NCBI RefSeq assembly: GCF_947493595.1
Contig: NZ_CANLRL010000001.1
Span: 744,001 to 808,000 of the forward strand
Direction of reading: 5' to 3'
DNA from: an uncultured Shimia sp.
GTDB lineage: Bacteria; Pseudomonadota; Alphaproteobacteria; Rhodobacterales; Rhodobacteraceae
DNA length: 64,000 nucleotides
Part shown: in pieces, positions 34,857 to 44,408 of the stretch
Layout: every line of letters starts with the position of its first letter
Position numbering within the stretch: position 1 is the first letter of the stretch
Notes under the pieces: generated by a model
The model's input: only the letters and a program-made list of their open reading frames with translations
Told to the model about the DNA's origin: nothing
Database searches by the model: none
Program-made: the position numbers and the translations under genes

Positions 34857-37052
34857 TTATTGGACTTTAAGCGGGATTGCAGCCAAGAGCTTGTTGTCCA
34901 CATCGAGGAAGTAGCGGATTTCATAGTCGCCGGGCTCATCAGGTACGATCAGGCTGAGAGGGCTGCCATTTTCCGCATAGGTGTAGGTGAGGTAGGGTTT
35001 GTCCGCGTTACCTACCGCGAGATAGTCGCGCGGATGTCCGGGGCCTGTCCAGTTGACCTCAATGTTGCTGCCGGGCGTCGCGGTTGTGGGCGCGGTGATG
35101 GTGACTGGCACGTCTTCAACAGTCAGCGACGCGCGGGCGAGCACTTTGGTTGGATTGGTATCCGCGACGTAGCGCAACTCGTAGGTGCCGGGATTGGCTG
35201 GCAAGGTGAGCGTCAAATCGCTGCCGTCGCGGGTGTAGGCGTAGGAGCCGTAGTCTCCTTCAGCGGCGTCTGGTGTTACAATGGTCAGGTAGTCGCCTTC
35301 GCCGCCCGGGCCAGTCCATGAGGCGGTGATTGCGCCGCCAATTGGGCCGGTGGTTGGCCCCGTGACCGTGGCGCCGACGGCAGTGACGTCAATCGGGATA
35401 CGGGCTTGAATGGATCGGTCCTGCCCCAAAACATAGCGGATTTCGTGTGGGCCGGGGTCACCTGGCATCACAAGTTCCAAGGGATTGCCTTCGCGGGTGT
35501 AAGTGTAGTTGACGTATTTGTCGTCCGGCATGCCTTTGGCGGCAACGGTGATGTAGTCTCCGTCGTAACCGGGCCCGGTCCAGGACACGACGAGCTTTGC
35601 ACCGGCACCGGCGCTGCTGTCTGCTTGCAGATCATAAGCCAGGGCCGCAACCGAGATAGGTTCGCGGTGAATGATCGTGCGGTCTTGGCTCATGGTGTAG
35701 ACCATTTCATAATCACCAGGCGCGCCCGGCATTTGCAGCATCATGGGATTGCCGTCGCGGGTGTAGGTGTAGGTGATCCATTTCTCGTCACCCGGTTTGG
35801 TGACGGAAACATAGTCGCCGTCATAATCTGGTCCGATCCAGTCCACGGGAACTGTGGCACCGGCGACCAACTCATCTGGCGCGGACAGGGTGACGGTAAC
35901 TTCTGTGGCGGTGATTGGTTGGTTGGCCAAAGGTTTGCGGCCGTCGCTCAGGATGTAGCGCAGTTCATAGGCGCCAGGTCTGGGCGGCATTTGTAGATCA
36001 AGTGGGCTGCCTTCGCGCGTATACGCATAGGTGATCCATTTGTTGGTATCCGGATCAACCGCGGCGATGAAATCATCTTTGGCGTTGGGACCGGTCCAGT
36101 CGACGGCAATGGTGCTGCCTGCAGCGGCGGATTGTGGGCCGGACACAGTGGCCGGTGGCTTATATTCCGGCAACTCCAGAACCACCCGTTTGTTGACCGA
36201 GCCGACGCCGAAGCGGGCTTCGGCAGTGGCTTCATCTTCGGGGCGCAGAACAGTGACGGTGTAGGTGCCTTCGAGCAGGTCTTCCTTCAAGGATGGCGCG
36301 TTGTGTTTGTCGTGAATGCTGCTGTCGCCTGCGAGATCCCAGATCAGGGGGGTGGTAATCGTTGGTCCGTTTTTGCCATCAATGGCCACAATGGTGACTT
36401 GCACCGGATGTGGTTCCGGTTCGGGTACAGGGGCGGCAGCGACTGCGGTCAAAGCGTTGCCAAGCTCATCTGCATTGGCGGCGGATAAGAATGTGCCGCC
36501 CGTAGCTTCGGCCATGCACTGGAACTGAGTCAAGGCTTGTGGGTCGGTTACGTCGAACCCCACAACATGCGCTGTGAAATCAACGCCTGTGGCTTCCAGT
36601 TCTTTGGCAACGGCACAGACGTCCGGGACGCAGGTCTCAATGCCATCAGAAACCAGGATCACGGTGGCGGCTTCTTCGGTGTGGCGCAACGCTTTGGCGG
36701 CCGCGACCACGGCGTCCGCCATCGGGGTTTTGCCTTTGGGGGATATGCCGTTCACAGCCGAGGTGATTGCGGTGCGTGTGTCGGAGCCGGGCAGAACCAC
36801 GGTTTCGATGTCGGAACAATCCCCTTTGCGACGGTGGCCATAGACGGTCAAACCCAGATCAAGGTCGGCGGGCAGAGTGGTCATCAGTTCGCCCATGACC
36901 TGCTGGGCGATGGTGATTTTGGCTACGCCGTCAATTTGCCCCCACATGGAGCCGGACCCATCCATCACCACAATGGCGGAGGGGTTGTCTTGCGCAAAAA
37001 TCGCAGTGGGCAGCAGACACAGCGCGGCCGAAGTCGCTCTCAAAAAAGTCAT
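34857..37052 (-). CDS. Secreted VWA-domain protein with five C-terminal repeats
   Basis: This 731-aa protein has a signal peptide (~1-20) and a von Willebrand A domain (~22-210). The intact metal-ion site is DGSGS (Asp31, Ser33, Ser35), and cysteines occur in KGDCSDIE, IETCVPDVCAV and FQCMAEA. A linker (~215-300) follows, then five homologous repeats of 84-89 residues (~301-384, 385-470, 471-559, 560-647, 648-731). Each repeat carries a W[TI]GP core, a Y[TA]YTR/E-type turn and GxYE[ILM]RY. They look like Ig-type beta modules. ATG 37052 was chosen; TTG 37067 is an alternative. The ligand is unknown. Confidence 0.78.
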   Translation of the reverse strand: MTFLRATSAALCLLPTAIFAQDNPSAIVVMDGSGSMWGQIDGVAKITIAQQVMGELMTTLPADLDLGLTVYGHRRKGDCSDIETVVLPGSDTRTAITSAVNGISPKGKTPMADAVVAAAKALRHTEEAATVILVSDGIETCVPDVCAVAKELEATGVDFTAHVVGFDVTDPQALTQFQCMAEATGGTFLSAANADELGNALTAVAAAPVPEPEPHPVQVTIVAIDGKNGPTITTPLIWDLAGDSSIHDKHNAPSLKEDLLEGTYTVTVLRPEDEATAEARFGVGSVNKRVVLELPEYKPPATVSGPQSAAAGSTIAVDWTGPNAKDDFIAAVDPDTNKWITYAYTREGSPLDLQMPPRPGAYELRYILSDGRKPLANQPITATEVTVTLSAPDELVAGATVPVDWIGPDYDGDYVSVTKPGDEKWITYTYTRDGNPMMLQMPGAPGDYEMVYTMSQDRTIIHREPISVAALAYDLQADSSAGAGAKLVVSWTGPGYDGDYITVAAKGMPDDKYVNYTYTREGNPLELVMPGDPGPHEIRYVLGQDRSIQARIPIDVTAVGATVTGPTTGPIGGAITASWTGPGGEGDYLTIVTPDAAEGDYGSYAYTRDGSDLTLTLPANPGTYELRYVADTNPTKVLARASLTVEDVPVTITAPTTATPGSNIEVNWTGPGHPRDYLAVGNADKPYLTYTYAENGSPLSLIVPDEPGDYEIRYFLDVDNKLLAAIPLKVQ

Positions 37053-37133
37053 CCCAAAAATCCTCAAATATGTAATGCATAGAGACTAAGAGAGAAATTC
37101 CAAATCTGGCAAGTCATGAGGCAAAAACCGGGC

Positions 37134-37163
37134 TTGGCGAATTAAAATGTTCTCTGTATGTTC
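37134..37163 (+). promoter_or_regulatory. uvrA promoter with SOS (LexA) box
   Basis: GTTC-TCTGTAT-GTTC at 37149-37163 is a perfect alphaproteobacterial LexA site (GTTC-N7-GTTC). It overlaps a candidate -10 (TATGTT, 37157-37162) that is 17 bases from TTGGCG at 37134. LexA would therefore block the promoter directly. Confidence 0.85.
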
Positions 37164-37229
37164 GCGATATCTGGTTGGCAGAGGGGGCGTGATCCCCTAT
37201 GTCTGGTGCCGTATCCGTTGGGGGTTTGA

Positions 37230-40091
37230 ATGGCCGAACTGAAGAACATCGAAGTGCGTGGCGCGCGCGAGCACAATTTGAAGTCGATTGACGTGGATAT
37301 TCCACGTGATCAGCTGGTGGTGATCACCGGTCTGTCAGGCTCTGGCAAATCCTCATTGGCGTTTGACACCATCTATGCGGAAGGGCAGCGGCGCTATGTC
37401 GAGAGCCTGAGCGCCTATGCGCGGCAGTTCCTTGATATGATGGAAAAGCCGGATGTGGATCACATCAGCGGGTTGTCTCCTGCGATTTCGATTGAGCAGA
37501 AGACGACGTCAAAAAACCCGCGCTCCACCGTGGGAACGGTGACAGAGATTTATGACTATCTGCGTTTGCTGTTTGCCCGTGTCGGCACGCCGTATTCGCC
37601 GGCCACCGGGCTGCCGATTGAGGCGCAACAGGTGCAGGATATGGTTGACCGTGTCATGACCTTGGAGGACGGCACGCGTGGTTACCTTTTGGCGCCGATC
37701 GTGCGGGACCGGAAAGGCGAATATCGCAAAGAGTTTCTGGAGCTGCGCAAGCAGGGTTTTCAGCGGGTGAAGGTGGATGGCGCATTCTATGAGCTGGACG
37801 AGCCGCCCACGCTGGACAAGAAATTCCGCCATGACATTGATGTGGTCGTGGATCGGCTTGTGGTGCGCGAGGGTATGGAAACCCGTCTTGCAGACAGTCT
37901 GCGCACCGCGCTGGATCTGGCGGATGGGATAGCGGTTTTGGAGACCGCACCCAAAGAGGGCGATCCGGAACGGATTACCTTCAGTGAGAAATTTGCCTGT
38001 CCTGTCAGTGGCTTCACCATCCCTGAAATTGAGCCGCGGCTGTTTTCGTTTAACGCGCCGTTTGGCGCCTGCCCAACTTGTGACGGGCTTGGCAAAGAGC
38101 TGTTCTTTGATGAGCGTTTGGTGGTCCCGGATGTGACGCTGAAGGTTTATGACGGGGCTTTGGCGCCGTGGCGGAAGGGCAAATCTCCGTATTTCCGGCA
38201 AACCATTGAAGCACTTGCGAAACACTATGAGTTTGACAAAAACTCACCTTGGAAAGATCTGCCGAAACATGTGCAGCAGGTGTTCCTCTATGGCTCTGGT
38301 GAGGAAGAGATTGAATTCCGCTACGATGAAGGTGGCCGTGTTTATCAGGTGACGCGCGTGTTTGAGGGCGTGATCCCCAACATGGAACGGCGCTACCGCG
38401 AGACGGACAGCAACTGGATCCGAGAAGAGTTTGAAAACTATCAGAACAACCGTCCGTGCGGCGCCTGTCGTGGGCATCGGTTGCGTGAAGAGGCTTTGGC
38501 TGTTCGGATTGCCGAGAAACATGTTGGCCATGTGGTGCAGCTGTCGATCCGAGAGGCTTTGGCCTGGATTGAGAGCGTGCCTGCGGCGTTGACTCCTCAG
38601 CGGCAGGAGATTGCGCGGGCGATTGTGAAAGAGATTCAGGAGCGGCTTGGGTTCTTGAACAATGTTGGCTTGGAATACCTAACCTTGTCGCGCAACAGTG
38701 GCACGCTGTCAGGCGGGGAGAGCCAGCGTATCCGATTGGCGAGCCAGATTGGCTCTGGCCTGACCGGTGTGCTGTACGTGCTGGATGAGCCATCGATTGG
38801 CCTGCATCAACGGGACAATGACCGGCTGCTGACGACGCTGAAAAACCTGCGAGATCAGGGCAATACGGTTATTGTTGTCGAGCATGACGAAGAAGCGGTG
38901 CGTGAGGCGGACTATGTGTTCGACATTGGCCCAGGGGCTGGTGTGCATGGCGGTCAGGTGGTGTCACAGGGCAAGCCCGAAGATATTGCAGCTGATCCGG
39001 CATCGCTGACCGGGCAGTATCTGTCTGGTGCGCGTGAAATTGCGGTGCCTACGGAACGGCGTGAGGGCAATGGTAAATCTGTGACGGTTGTGAAGGCGAC
39101 GGGCAACAACCTGCGTAAGGTCACGGCGGACTTCCCACTTGGTAAGTTTGTTTGCGTGACCGGTGTGTCCGGAGGCGGGAAATCGACGCTGACCATTGAG
39201 ACCTTGTTCAAGACTGCTTCGATGCGCCTGAATGGGGCGCGGCAGACTCCTGCGCCTTGTGAGACGATCAAGGGGCTTGAGCATCTGGATAAGGTGATCG
39301 ACATTGACCAGCGGCCTATCGGCCGCACGCCACGGTCCAACCCCGCGACTTATACCGGGGCATTTACACCGATCCGCGATTGGTTTGCCGGTCTGCCGGA
39401 AGCCAAAGCGCGTGGCTATAAACCCGGACGGTTCAGTTTCAACGTCAAAGGCGGGCGTTGTGAGGCGTGTCAGGGTGACGGTGTCATCAAGATCGAGATG
39501 CACTTCCTGCCAGACGTCTATGTCGAATGTGAGACCTGCAAAGGCGCGCGCTACAACCGCGAGACTTTGGAAATCCGATTTAAAGGCAAGAGTATTGCGG
39601 ACGTGCTGGATATGACCGTTGAGGAGGCTCAGGAGTTCTTCAAAGCGGTGCCCAGCATTCGCGACAAGATGGATGCGCTGATGCGGGTTGGTCTTGGCTA
39701 CATCAAGGTGGGGCAGCAGGCGACAACGCTGTCTGGTGGTGAGGCGCAGCGGGTGAAACTGTCCAAAGAATTGGCGAAACGCTCAACCGGGCGCACACTC
39801 TATATTCTGGATGAGCCAACCACCGGTCTGCATTTTGAAGATGTGCGTAAGCTTTTGGAAGTGCTGCATGAATTGGTGGATCAGGGCAATACGGTTGTGG
39901 TGATCGAGCACAACCTGGATGTGGTGAAAACCGCCGATCATATCATCGACATTGGCCCCGAGGGCGGTGACGGCGGTGGTAAGATTGTTGCCAAAGGTAC
40001 GCCGGAGAAGGTGGCCAAAGTGGCCGCGAGCCATACCGGGCATTATCTGAAGGATATGTTGGTGCCGAAGAAGAAAGTGGCGGCAGAGTAA
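37230..40091 (+). CDS. uvrA: Excinuclease ABC subunit A
   Basis: This 953-aa ABC-type ATPase finds bulky DNA lesions with UvrB in nucleotide excision repair. It has two P-loops ([14 protein letters not shown] and [14 protein letters not shown]), two signature motifs ([24 protein letters not shown]) and Walker B motifs with DEPS/DEPTTGL. Zinc-finger cysteine pairs are visible (ACPTC in the first, CEAC...CETC in the second). It is full length. The SOS box 67 bp upstream predicts damage induction. Confidence 0.97.
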   Translation: MAELKNIEVRGAREHNLKSIDVDIPRDQLVVITGLSGSGKSSLAFDTIYAEGQRRYVESLSAYARQFLDMMEKPDVDHISGLSPAISIEQKTTSKNPRSTVGTVTEIYDYLRLLFARVGTPYSPATGLPIEAQQVQDMVDRVMTLEDGTRGYLLAPIVRDRKGEYRKEFLELRKQGFQRVKVDGAFYELDEPPTLDKKFRHDIDVVVDRLVVREGMETRLADSLRTALDLADGIAVLETAPKEGDPERITFSEKFACPVSGFTIPEIEPRLFSFNAPFGACPTCDGLGKELFFDERLVVPDVTLKVYDGALAPWRKGKSPYFRQTIEALAKHYEFDKNSPWKDLPKHVQQVFLYGSGEEEIEFRYDEGGRVYQVTRVFEGVIPNMERRYRETDSNWIREEFENYQNNRPCGACRGHRLREEALAVRIAEKHVGHVVQLSIREALAWIESVPAALTPQRQEIARAIVKEIQERLGFLNNVGLEYLTLSRNSGTLSGGESQRIRLASQIGSGLTGVLYVLDEPSIGLHQRDNDRLLTTLKNLRDQGNTVIVVEHDEEAVREADYVFDIGPGAGVHGGQVVSQGKPEDIAADPASLTGQYLSGAREIAVPTERREGNGKSVTVVKATGNNLRKVTADFPLGKFVCVTGVSGGGKSTLTIETLFKTASMRLNGARQTPAPCETIKGLEHLDKVIDIDQRPIGRTPRSNPATYTGAFTPIRDWFAGLPEAKARGYKPGRFSFNVKGGRCEACQGDGVIKIEMHFLPDVYVECETCKGARYNRETLEIRFKGKSIADVLDMTVEEAQEFFKAVPSIRDKMDALMRVGLGYIKVGQQATTLSGGEAQRVKLSKELAKRSTGRTLYILDEPTTGLHFEDVRKLLEVLHELVDQGNTVVVIEHNLDVVKTADHIIDIGPEGGDGGGKIVAKGTPEKVAKVAASHTGHYLKDMLVPKKKVAAE

Positions 40092-40097
40092 AAAAGT

Positions 40098-40134
40098 CGG
40101 GCGGTGGTTGTGAAAACCACCGCCCGTTTTCTTT
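40098..40134. terminator. Terminator downstream of uvrA
   Basis: The 11-bp stem GGGCGGTGGTT / AACCACCGCCC with a 5-nt loop is followed by GTTTTCTTT and preceded by AAAAAG. It also serves the convergent membrane-protein gene. Confidence 0.88.
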
Positions 40135-40567
40135 AGGCTGCGACGGCTTGGCGGGGTTTTGCCAGCGTGATTGGTAGCACAAACATCAGCAGGAAGCCGG
40201 TGTTCATAACCACGTTGAACCAGGCACCTGCAACGAGGGAGCCTGCGCTGTCCACCACATACCAACTCCAGACACCCCAGCTGATAATGGAGGCGCCGGT
40301 TTCAGGATCGTTGGCGTAAACGTGGATGGTGACTTGCCAGGTCACGACCCCAAGGCTGACCATGAGGCCGCCGCCGATGGCGGCGAGCACTTTTTCGCTG
40401 TCGCCGCCAAAGCTCTGCGCGCCATCAAGTGGCAGGTGCGTCAGGTCCATGAACCAGCCAACAACGCCGTGGAGGCCGCCAATCATGGCAAACAGTGGGA
40501 TAAGGCCAAAAAGCACCGTGCCAAGCGAGGTGAGTTTCAGAAGGTAGATCGCGCGATCCTGTGTCAT
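40133..40567 (-). CDS. Four-helix membrane protein of unknown function
   Basis: This 144-aa protein has about four membrane segments (LTSLGTVLFGLIPLFAMIG; VLAAIGGGLMVSLGVVTWQV; IISWGVWSWYVVDSAGSLVAG; NVVMNTGFLLMFVLPIT). I recognise no named family. The start was set at ATG 40567 (MTQDRAIYLLK), not 29 codons upstream. It is divergent from the XRE regulator, with a perfect inverted repeat between them, and may be the regulator's target. Confidence 0.7.
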   Translation of the reverse strand: MTQDRAIYLLKLTSLGTVLFGLIPLFAMIGGLHGVVGWFMDLTHLPLDGAQSFGGDSEKVLAAIGGGLMVSLGVVTWQVTIHVYANDPETGASIISWGVWSWYVVDSAGSLVAGAWFNVVMNTGFLLMFVLPITLAKPRQAVAA

Positions 40568-40626
40568 GTGATGTCTCCATTTGAGGTTATGGCGACAAAC
40601 TGCGTCCGTTTGGTGGGGCAAAACAA

Positions 40627-40641
40627 TTACCTGTGAGGTAA
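40627..40641. promoter_or_regulatory. Candidate operator, perfect inverted repeat
   Basis: TTACCT-GTG-AGGTAA is a perfect palindrome with a 3-bp spacer. It lies between the divergent membrane-protein gene and the XRE/MmyB-type regulator, 53 bp before the latter's start codon. Confidence 0.6.
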
Positions 40642-40693
40642 GTGCTTTGCGCAAGGGATCGGCTATGATGCTCGGGACAATGAGGAGCGGGAC

Positions 40694-41464
40694 ATGGGCG
40701 TAGAGTTTGGCGCGGTTTTAAAAGAGTGGCGACAGGTGCGGCGGGTGAGCCAGCTGGATCTAGGGTTGTCCGCTGGCGTGAGCTCTCGGCATATCTCGTT
40801 TCTGGAAACCGGCCGGTCGCGGCCCAGTCGTGGCATGGTGCTGCGGCTCTGTGACGAGTTGGAGGTGCCTTTTGCGCAACGTAACCGCATGCTGTCTGCG
40901 GCTGGGATGAGCCCGGCCTATGCAGAGCGGGATTTGTCAGAGGCGGATATGGCGCCGATGCGGGCGGCGATGGAATGGACCCTCAAACGGCATGAGCCCT
41001 ATCCAGCGATGGCGATTGATCGGCATTGGAGGCTGGTGGCGTTGAATGCGATTTCCGCACAGTTGTTGGCCGGATTTGACGTGCAGGTTGGTGATAGCCT
41101 GATTGATATGATGGTTGACTCGAAGGGTGTCCGGCAAGCACTTGTCAATTATGAAGAAATTCTACGTCACATGATTGCGCGCCTGCGTGTCGAAAGCGCG
41201 CATTTTGGGCATGATCCGGTGTTGGAAGATGGCATTGCGCGCATGGAAGAGCGTCTAGGTGAGGCTGTGCTTGAGGTGGATGGCATCAAGCCTGCGATCA
41301 TTCCCGCAGTTTATGAGTTTGGCGGGATGCAGATGTCGTTTTTCTCCACCATCAGCCAGTTCGGCTCGGCCGAGGACATTGCCCTCAGCGAGTTGCGGAT
41401 TGAGATGATGTTTCCTGCGGATGAGGCCACGCGCCTCGCGTTGGAGGCGCTGGCGGCGAACTGA
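40694..41464 (+). CDS. XRE-family regulator with MmyB-like ligand-binding domain
   Basis: This 256-aa protein has an N-terminal helix-turn-helix (~8-62, LKEWRQVRRVSQLDLGLSAGVSSRHISFLETGRSRPS). A PAS-like MmyB domain follows (~100-250; AIDRHWRLVALNAISAQLLAGF, LNxxE-type segments, FFSTISQFGSAEDIALSELRIEMMFPAD). In this family the second domain is thought to bind fatty-acid-like ligands. The SELRIEMMFPAD ending is typical. The palindrome at 40627-40641 is the likely binding site. Confidence 0.85.
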   Translation: MGVEFGAVLKEWRQVRRVSQLDLGLSAGVSSRHISFLETGRSRPSRGMVLRLCDELEVPFAQRNRMLSAAGMSPAYAERDLSEADMAPMRAAMEWTLKRHEPYPAMAIDRHWRLVALNAISAQLLAGFDVQVGDSLIDMMVDSKGVRQALVNYEEILRHMIARLRVESAHFGHDPVLEDGIARMEERLGEAVLEVDGIKPAIIPAVYEFGGMQMSFFSTISQFGSAEDIALSELRIEMMFPADEATRLALEALAAN

Positions 41465-41659
41465 TCATTTTCGGTGCAGCGGACAGGTGCCTTTACCCAA
41501 TATGGTGTAAAGCGGACAGGACCCAAAAAGGGCGGTGGCCAATGGGATTATACCAATCCACATCCAAGCGCCGTAGCCCATGAGCGCGCCTGCGATCAAA
41601 GCCAGACCAATCACCACACGCAGTACCTTGTCGATACCGCCAACATTTTTCGCAAACAT
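41465..41659 (-). CDS. DUF2892 (YgaP-type) small membrane protein
   Basis: This 64-aa protein starts MFAKNVGGIDKVLRVVIGL and has two membrane helices (ALIAGALMGYGAWMW; IIPLATALFGSCPLYTILG). It carries the conserved CPLYTILGxxTC motif with its two cysteines. DUF2892 forms the membrane part of YgaP, where it sits next to a rhodanese domain; here it stands alone. The ATG follows TAGGAGGGACACAT. It is convergent with the regulator gene, and the stop codons are adjacent. Confidence 0.85.
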   Translation of the reverse strand: MFAKNVGGIDKVLRVVIGLALIAGALMGYGAWMWIGIIPLATALFGSCPLYTILGKGTCPLHRK

Positions 41660-41741
41660 ATGTGTCCCTCCTAGAGATGAGACAACTATACATTTTGATT
41701 TTGGAATGTGACTTGATTTGCCTCAAGCGGCCTAGGAAAAC

Positions 41742-43319
41742 TTACGCTGCCAGAAGTGCAGTTGCCTCATAGCTGCGCAGGCTGGGGCGGGCGGCTATGT
41801 CCTCAAAGCTGATGTTTTTTTCCCGCATCACCTGCCGCAGGGAGCGGTTGGCAAAGGGATCAAAGCTGTAGCGGGTCATTGGGCCGGGCAAGAAGCTTTC
41901 GGACCATTGGCCTTCAGAGTAGAGCAGCTCATGTTGTGGCATCAGGATGTGGAAGTAGGTAATGGTGCTGTCGGTTTCACAACGGGTCACATCGCGGCCA
42001 TTCACAATATCCTTGGCTTTTACCAGCACTTCGTCGCAGCCAAACAGCAGTTCGGCGCGGTAGCCTTGCAGCAACACTCGGTGTTGTGGGGACACGATCA
42101 GGTCGCGGTCATTGTCGAGCACGCCTGCTTTGATGCGGATGGGCAGCGATTCAAAACGCGGCGGCATATGGGAGTGGCCAATCCACTGGATGGGTTGCAA
42201 CCCGTTGTCGAGGGTGTCGACCAACATGCCAGCACGCAACTCTTCAACCGGGATGTCGCCCTCGGAGGTGCGGATCAGGGTGCCCACGGTAAAACACGGC
42301 GCGTGCTGTTCGATTTCGACCAGCGCGGTGTCGGTTTCTCCGGTGGAGTCTTCGATGGTGTAGTTGAAATAGACAGTCTCGTTGTCGGTGTCGGCGTCAA
42401 CAGTAAGCGTGCCATCTGCGTTCAAGGTCACAACCTGCCCAGTTGCCAAGGTCACGCTGCTTGGCAGGCCGCCACTTCCGTCGTGGCTGACCGCGGTGCC
42501 ATTGATGTGCGTGATGGTCAGGGTAGGGCCCGCGGATGAGTTGTCATTGCCCAGCACGTCGAGGGTCTTGCTGTTGCCATAGGCGATGCGCATGTCATCG
42601 TCCTGTGCCACGATAGCGGTTTGCACCGAGCCACCTGCGATCAGCAAGTTGGAATCGTATTGTGTATCGGTCGCGTCGGCGATGCCAATCACCAGCTCGT
42701 TTACACCGTCCTGAAGAGGGACCACGAAGGTTAGCGTGACGGTGAAACCGTCCATTTCTGTGTTGTATTGATCGCCAGCGTTGTCGTTGTAAATATTGGA
42801 GTTGGCGTCGTTGATGTTGCCAACGGTGGCGCCGCCATCTCCAACGGAAATTTGTGCCTCAACCCCATTCACCCAAACGCCAATGGCGTCGTTGTAGCTG
42901 AGGTATTCCGGGTATTCCTCGGATGACAGCACAAAGTCGATGGTCAGCAACTCGCCAGCGGTGCCGTTAAAATCGATGGTCAGGTAGGACGCGTCAAAGG
43001 TGTTGGTGCCTGCGGCGGCGTTAAACAATGCGTTGTTGTCTTCGCCAGAAGTGTTGGTGGAGGTAGAGGCGGATTGGTTGGTGTTTGTGGTGCCGTCACT
43101 GTTGGTGAAGTCATCCACGTGGCCGGTGGACAAGATCACACCGCTGTCAGCAGGGGCGACGCCAGCGGAGGTTGTGTCGGCACCGGTGTAGATGCCCGAA
43201 GAGGCCGCATCGCCGGTGTAGGTGGCCCCCAAGATGCGGGAGGGATCCCCAAAGATCTCATTGGCCATCGCGGTGGCGTTGGCGCTTGTGTCGATATTGA
43301 GTTCCGTTGCCGTTGGCAT
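41742..43319 (-). CDS. Choice-of-anchor L / Hint-domain secreted protein
   Basis: This 525-aa acidic protein has no classical signal peptide. Residues ~1-235 form a choice-of-anchor-L domain (SGVILSTGHVDDF, LSSEEYPEYLSYNDAIGVWVNG, NLLIAGGSVQ). Residues ~238-335 form a cadherin/VCBS-like module (YGNSKTLDVLGNDNSS, VTLNADGTLTVDAD). Residues ~342-480 form a Hint domain that begins at Cys342 (PCFTVGTLIRTSEGDIPVEEL) and contains LIVSPQHRVLL. Hint domains self-cleave in inteins and hedgehog proteins, which would split the N-terminal modules from the rest. Type I secretion is likely from the absence of a signal peptide. Confidence 0.82.
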   Translation of the reverse strand: MPTATELNIDTSANATAMANEIFGDPSRILGATYTGDAASSGIYTGADTTSAGVAPADSGVILSTGHVDDFTNSDGTTNTNQSASTSTNTSGEDNNALFNAAAGTNTFDASYLTIDFNGTAGELLTIDFVLSSEEYPEYLSYNDAIGVWVNGVEAQISVGDGGATVGNINDANSNIYNDNAGDQYNTEMDGFTVTLTFVVPLQDGVNELVIGIADATDTQYDSNLLIAGGSVQTAIVAQDDDMRIAYGNSKTLDVLGNDNSSAGPTLTITHINGTAVSHDGSGGLPSSVTLATGQVVTLNADGTLTVDADTDNETVYFNYTIEDSTGETDTALVEIEQHAPCFTVGTLIRTSEGDIPVEELRAGMLVDTLDNGLQPIQWIGHSHMPPRFESLPIRIKAGVLDNDRDLIVSPQHRVLLQGYRAELLFGCDEVLVKAKDIVNGRDVTRCETDSTITYFHILMPQHELLYSEGQWSESFLPGPMTRYSFDPFANRSLRQVMREKNISFEDIAARPSLRSYEATALLAA

Positions 43320-43473
43320 GTTTCTACCTCAGTGCGTTCTGCTCTTGTCCAATCACGGGGCCTCTGCGGGTCCTCGGTCAGAGCAAAACTGGCGGGCAAA
43401 CGTGGCGCGAACGGGGCTGGGGTAAGGAAAGATTAATTAAAATTGAGGGTAGAGTGGGGCGTTTGCCCAAAGG

Positions 43474-43511
43474 AAAAGGGCCGCGCAAAATGTGGCGTGG
43501 CCCTTTGTTTT
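43474..43511. terminator. Terminator downstream of mmsB
   Basis: AAAGGGCC / GGCCCTTT arms enclose a partly paired GC-rich loop, with T-rich ends on both strands. It lies about 20 bp beyond the mmsB stop codon. Confidence 0.75.
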
Positions 43512-43531
43512 ATTGCTGATACCGCAGTTTC

Positions 43532-44404
43532 TTAGGTGCGGGTGCGTTTTTCGAAACGTGGCAACATTGCGGAGAAGTCGGTGCCAAGCCCGCCTTCATT
43601 CTCCACAAACTGCTCATAAAGCGCAGCGGCGGCTTGACCCATCGGGGTGTCGGCATCAGCGCTTTCAGCAGCCTGTTGTGACAGGCGAAGGTCCTTGAGC
43701 ATCAGCTCAGAGGCAAAGCCTGGTTGGTAGTCATTGTCTGCCGGAGACTGCGGGCCAACGCCGGGGGCCGGGCAGTAGGCGTTCATAGTCCAGCTGTACC
43801 CGGATGAGGTGGAGACCACGTCAAACATCGACTGGCGGTCCAGACCTAGTTTGTCGGCCAGAGCAAAGGCTTCACACGTGGCGATCATGGTCACGCCAAG
43901 GATCATGTTGTTACAAATTTTGGCAGCTTGACCGGCGCCCGCGTCGCCACAGTGCACCGCCTTTTGGCCCATGATGTCAAACAGCGGGTCGGCCTTGGCA
44001 AAAGCGTCTTTTGACCCACCGGCCATAAAGGTCAGTGTGCCGCCTGCCGCACCACCCACGCCGCCAGACACTGGCGCGTCCACGGGCAGGAGGCCTGCGG
44101 TGGTGGCTTGTTCAGCCACGGCGCGGGCGCTGTCTACGTCCACGGTGGAGCAATCCACAAAAGTCGCGCCTTTGGACATCACCGGAATGATCTCATTGGC
44201 GACGGCACGCAGGATTTGGCCGTTGGGCAGCATGGTGATGACCACATCCGCGCCCGTGGCTGCGGCGGCACCGGTGTCGGCCATGGTGACGCCATCGATG
44301 GCCACATCTGCCATGTCAAAGCCGGTGACCTCATGGCCCGCTTTTGCAAGGTTGGCAGCCATAGGGCCGCCCATATTGCCCAGTCCGATGAATCCGATCT
44401 TCAT
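43532..44404 (-). CDS. mmsB: 3-hydroxyisobutyrate dehydrogenase
   Basis: This 290-aa NAD enzyme oxidises 3-hydroxyisobutyrate to methylmalonate semialdehyde in valine breakdown. It has a Rossmann start GFIGLGNMGGPMAANLAKAGH, a substrate loop PVSGGVGGAAGGTLTFMAGG, and the catalytic Lys162 with Asn166 (AKICNNMILG). The start is ATG 44404 after GGGAGAGTAGCACC; seven more codons can be read upstream. It starts 4 bp after the hydrolase gene ends. Confidence 0.93.
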   Translation of the reverse strand: MKIGFIGLGNMGGPMAANLAKAGHEVTGFDMADVAIDGVTMADTGAAAATGADVVITMLPNGQILRAVANEIIPVMSKGATFVDCSTVDVDSARAVAEQATTAGLLPVDAPVSGGVGGAAGGTLTFMAGGSKDAFAKADPLFDIMGQKAVHCGDAGAGQAAKICNNMILGVTMIATCEAFALADKLGLDRQSMFDVVSTSSGYSWTMNAYCPAPGVGPQSPADNDYQPGFASELMLKDLRLSQQAAESADADTPMGQAAAALYEQFVENEGGLGTDFSAMLPRFEKRTRT

Positions 44405-44408
44405 GGTG

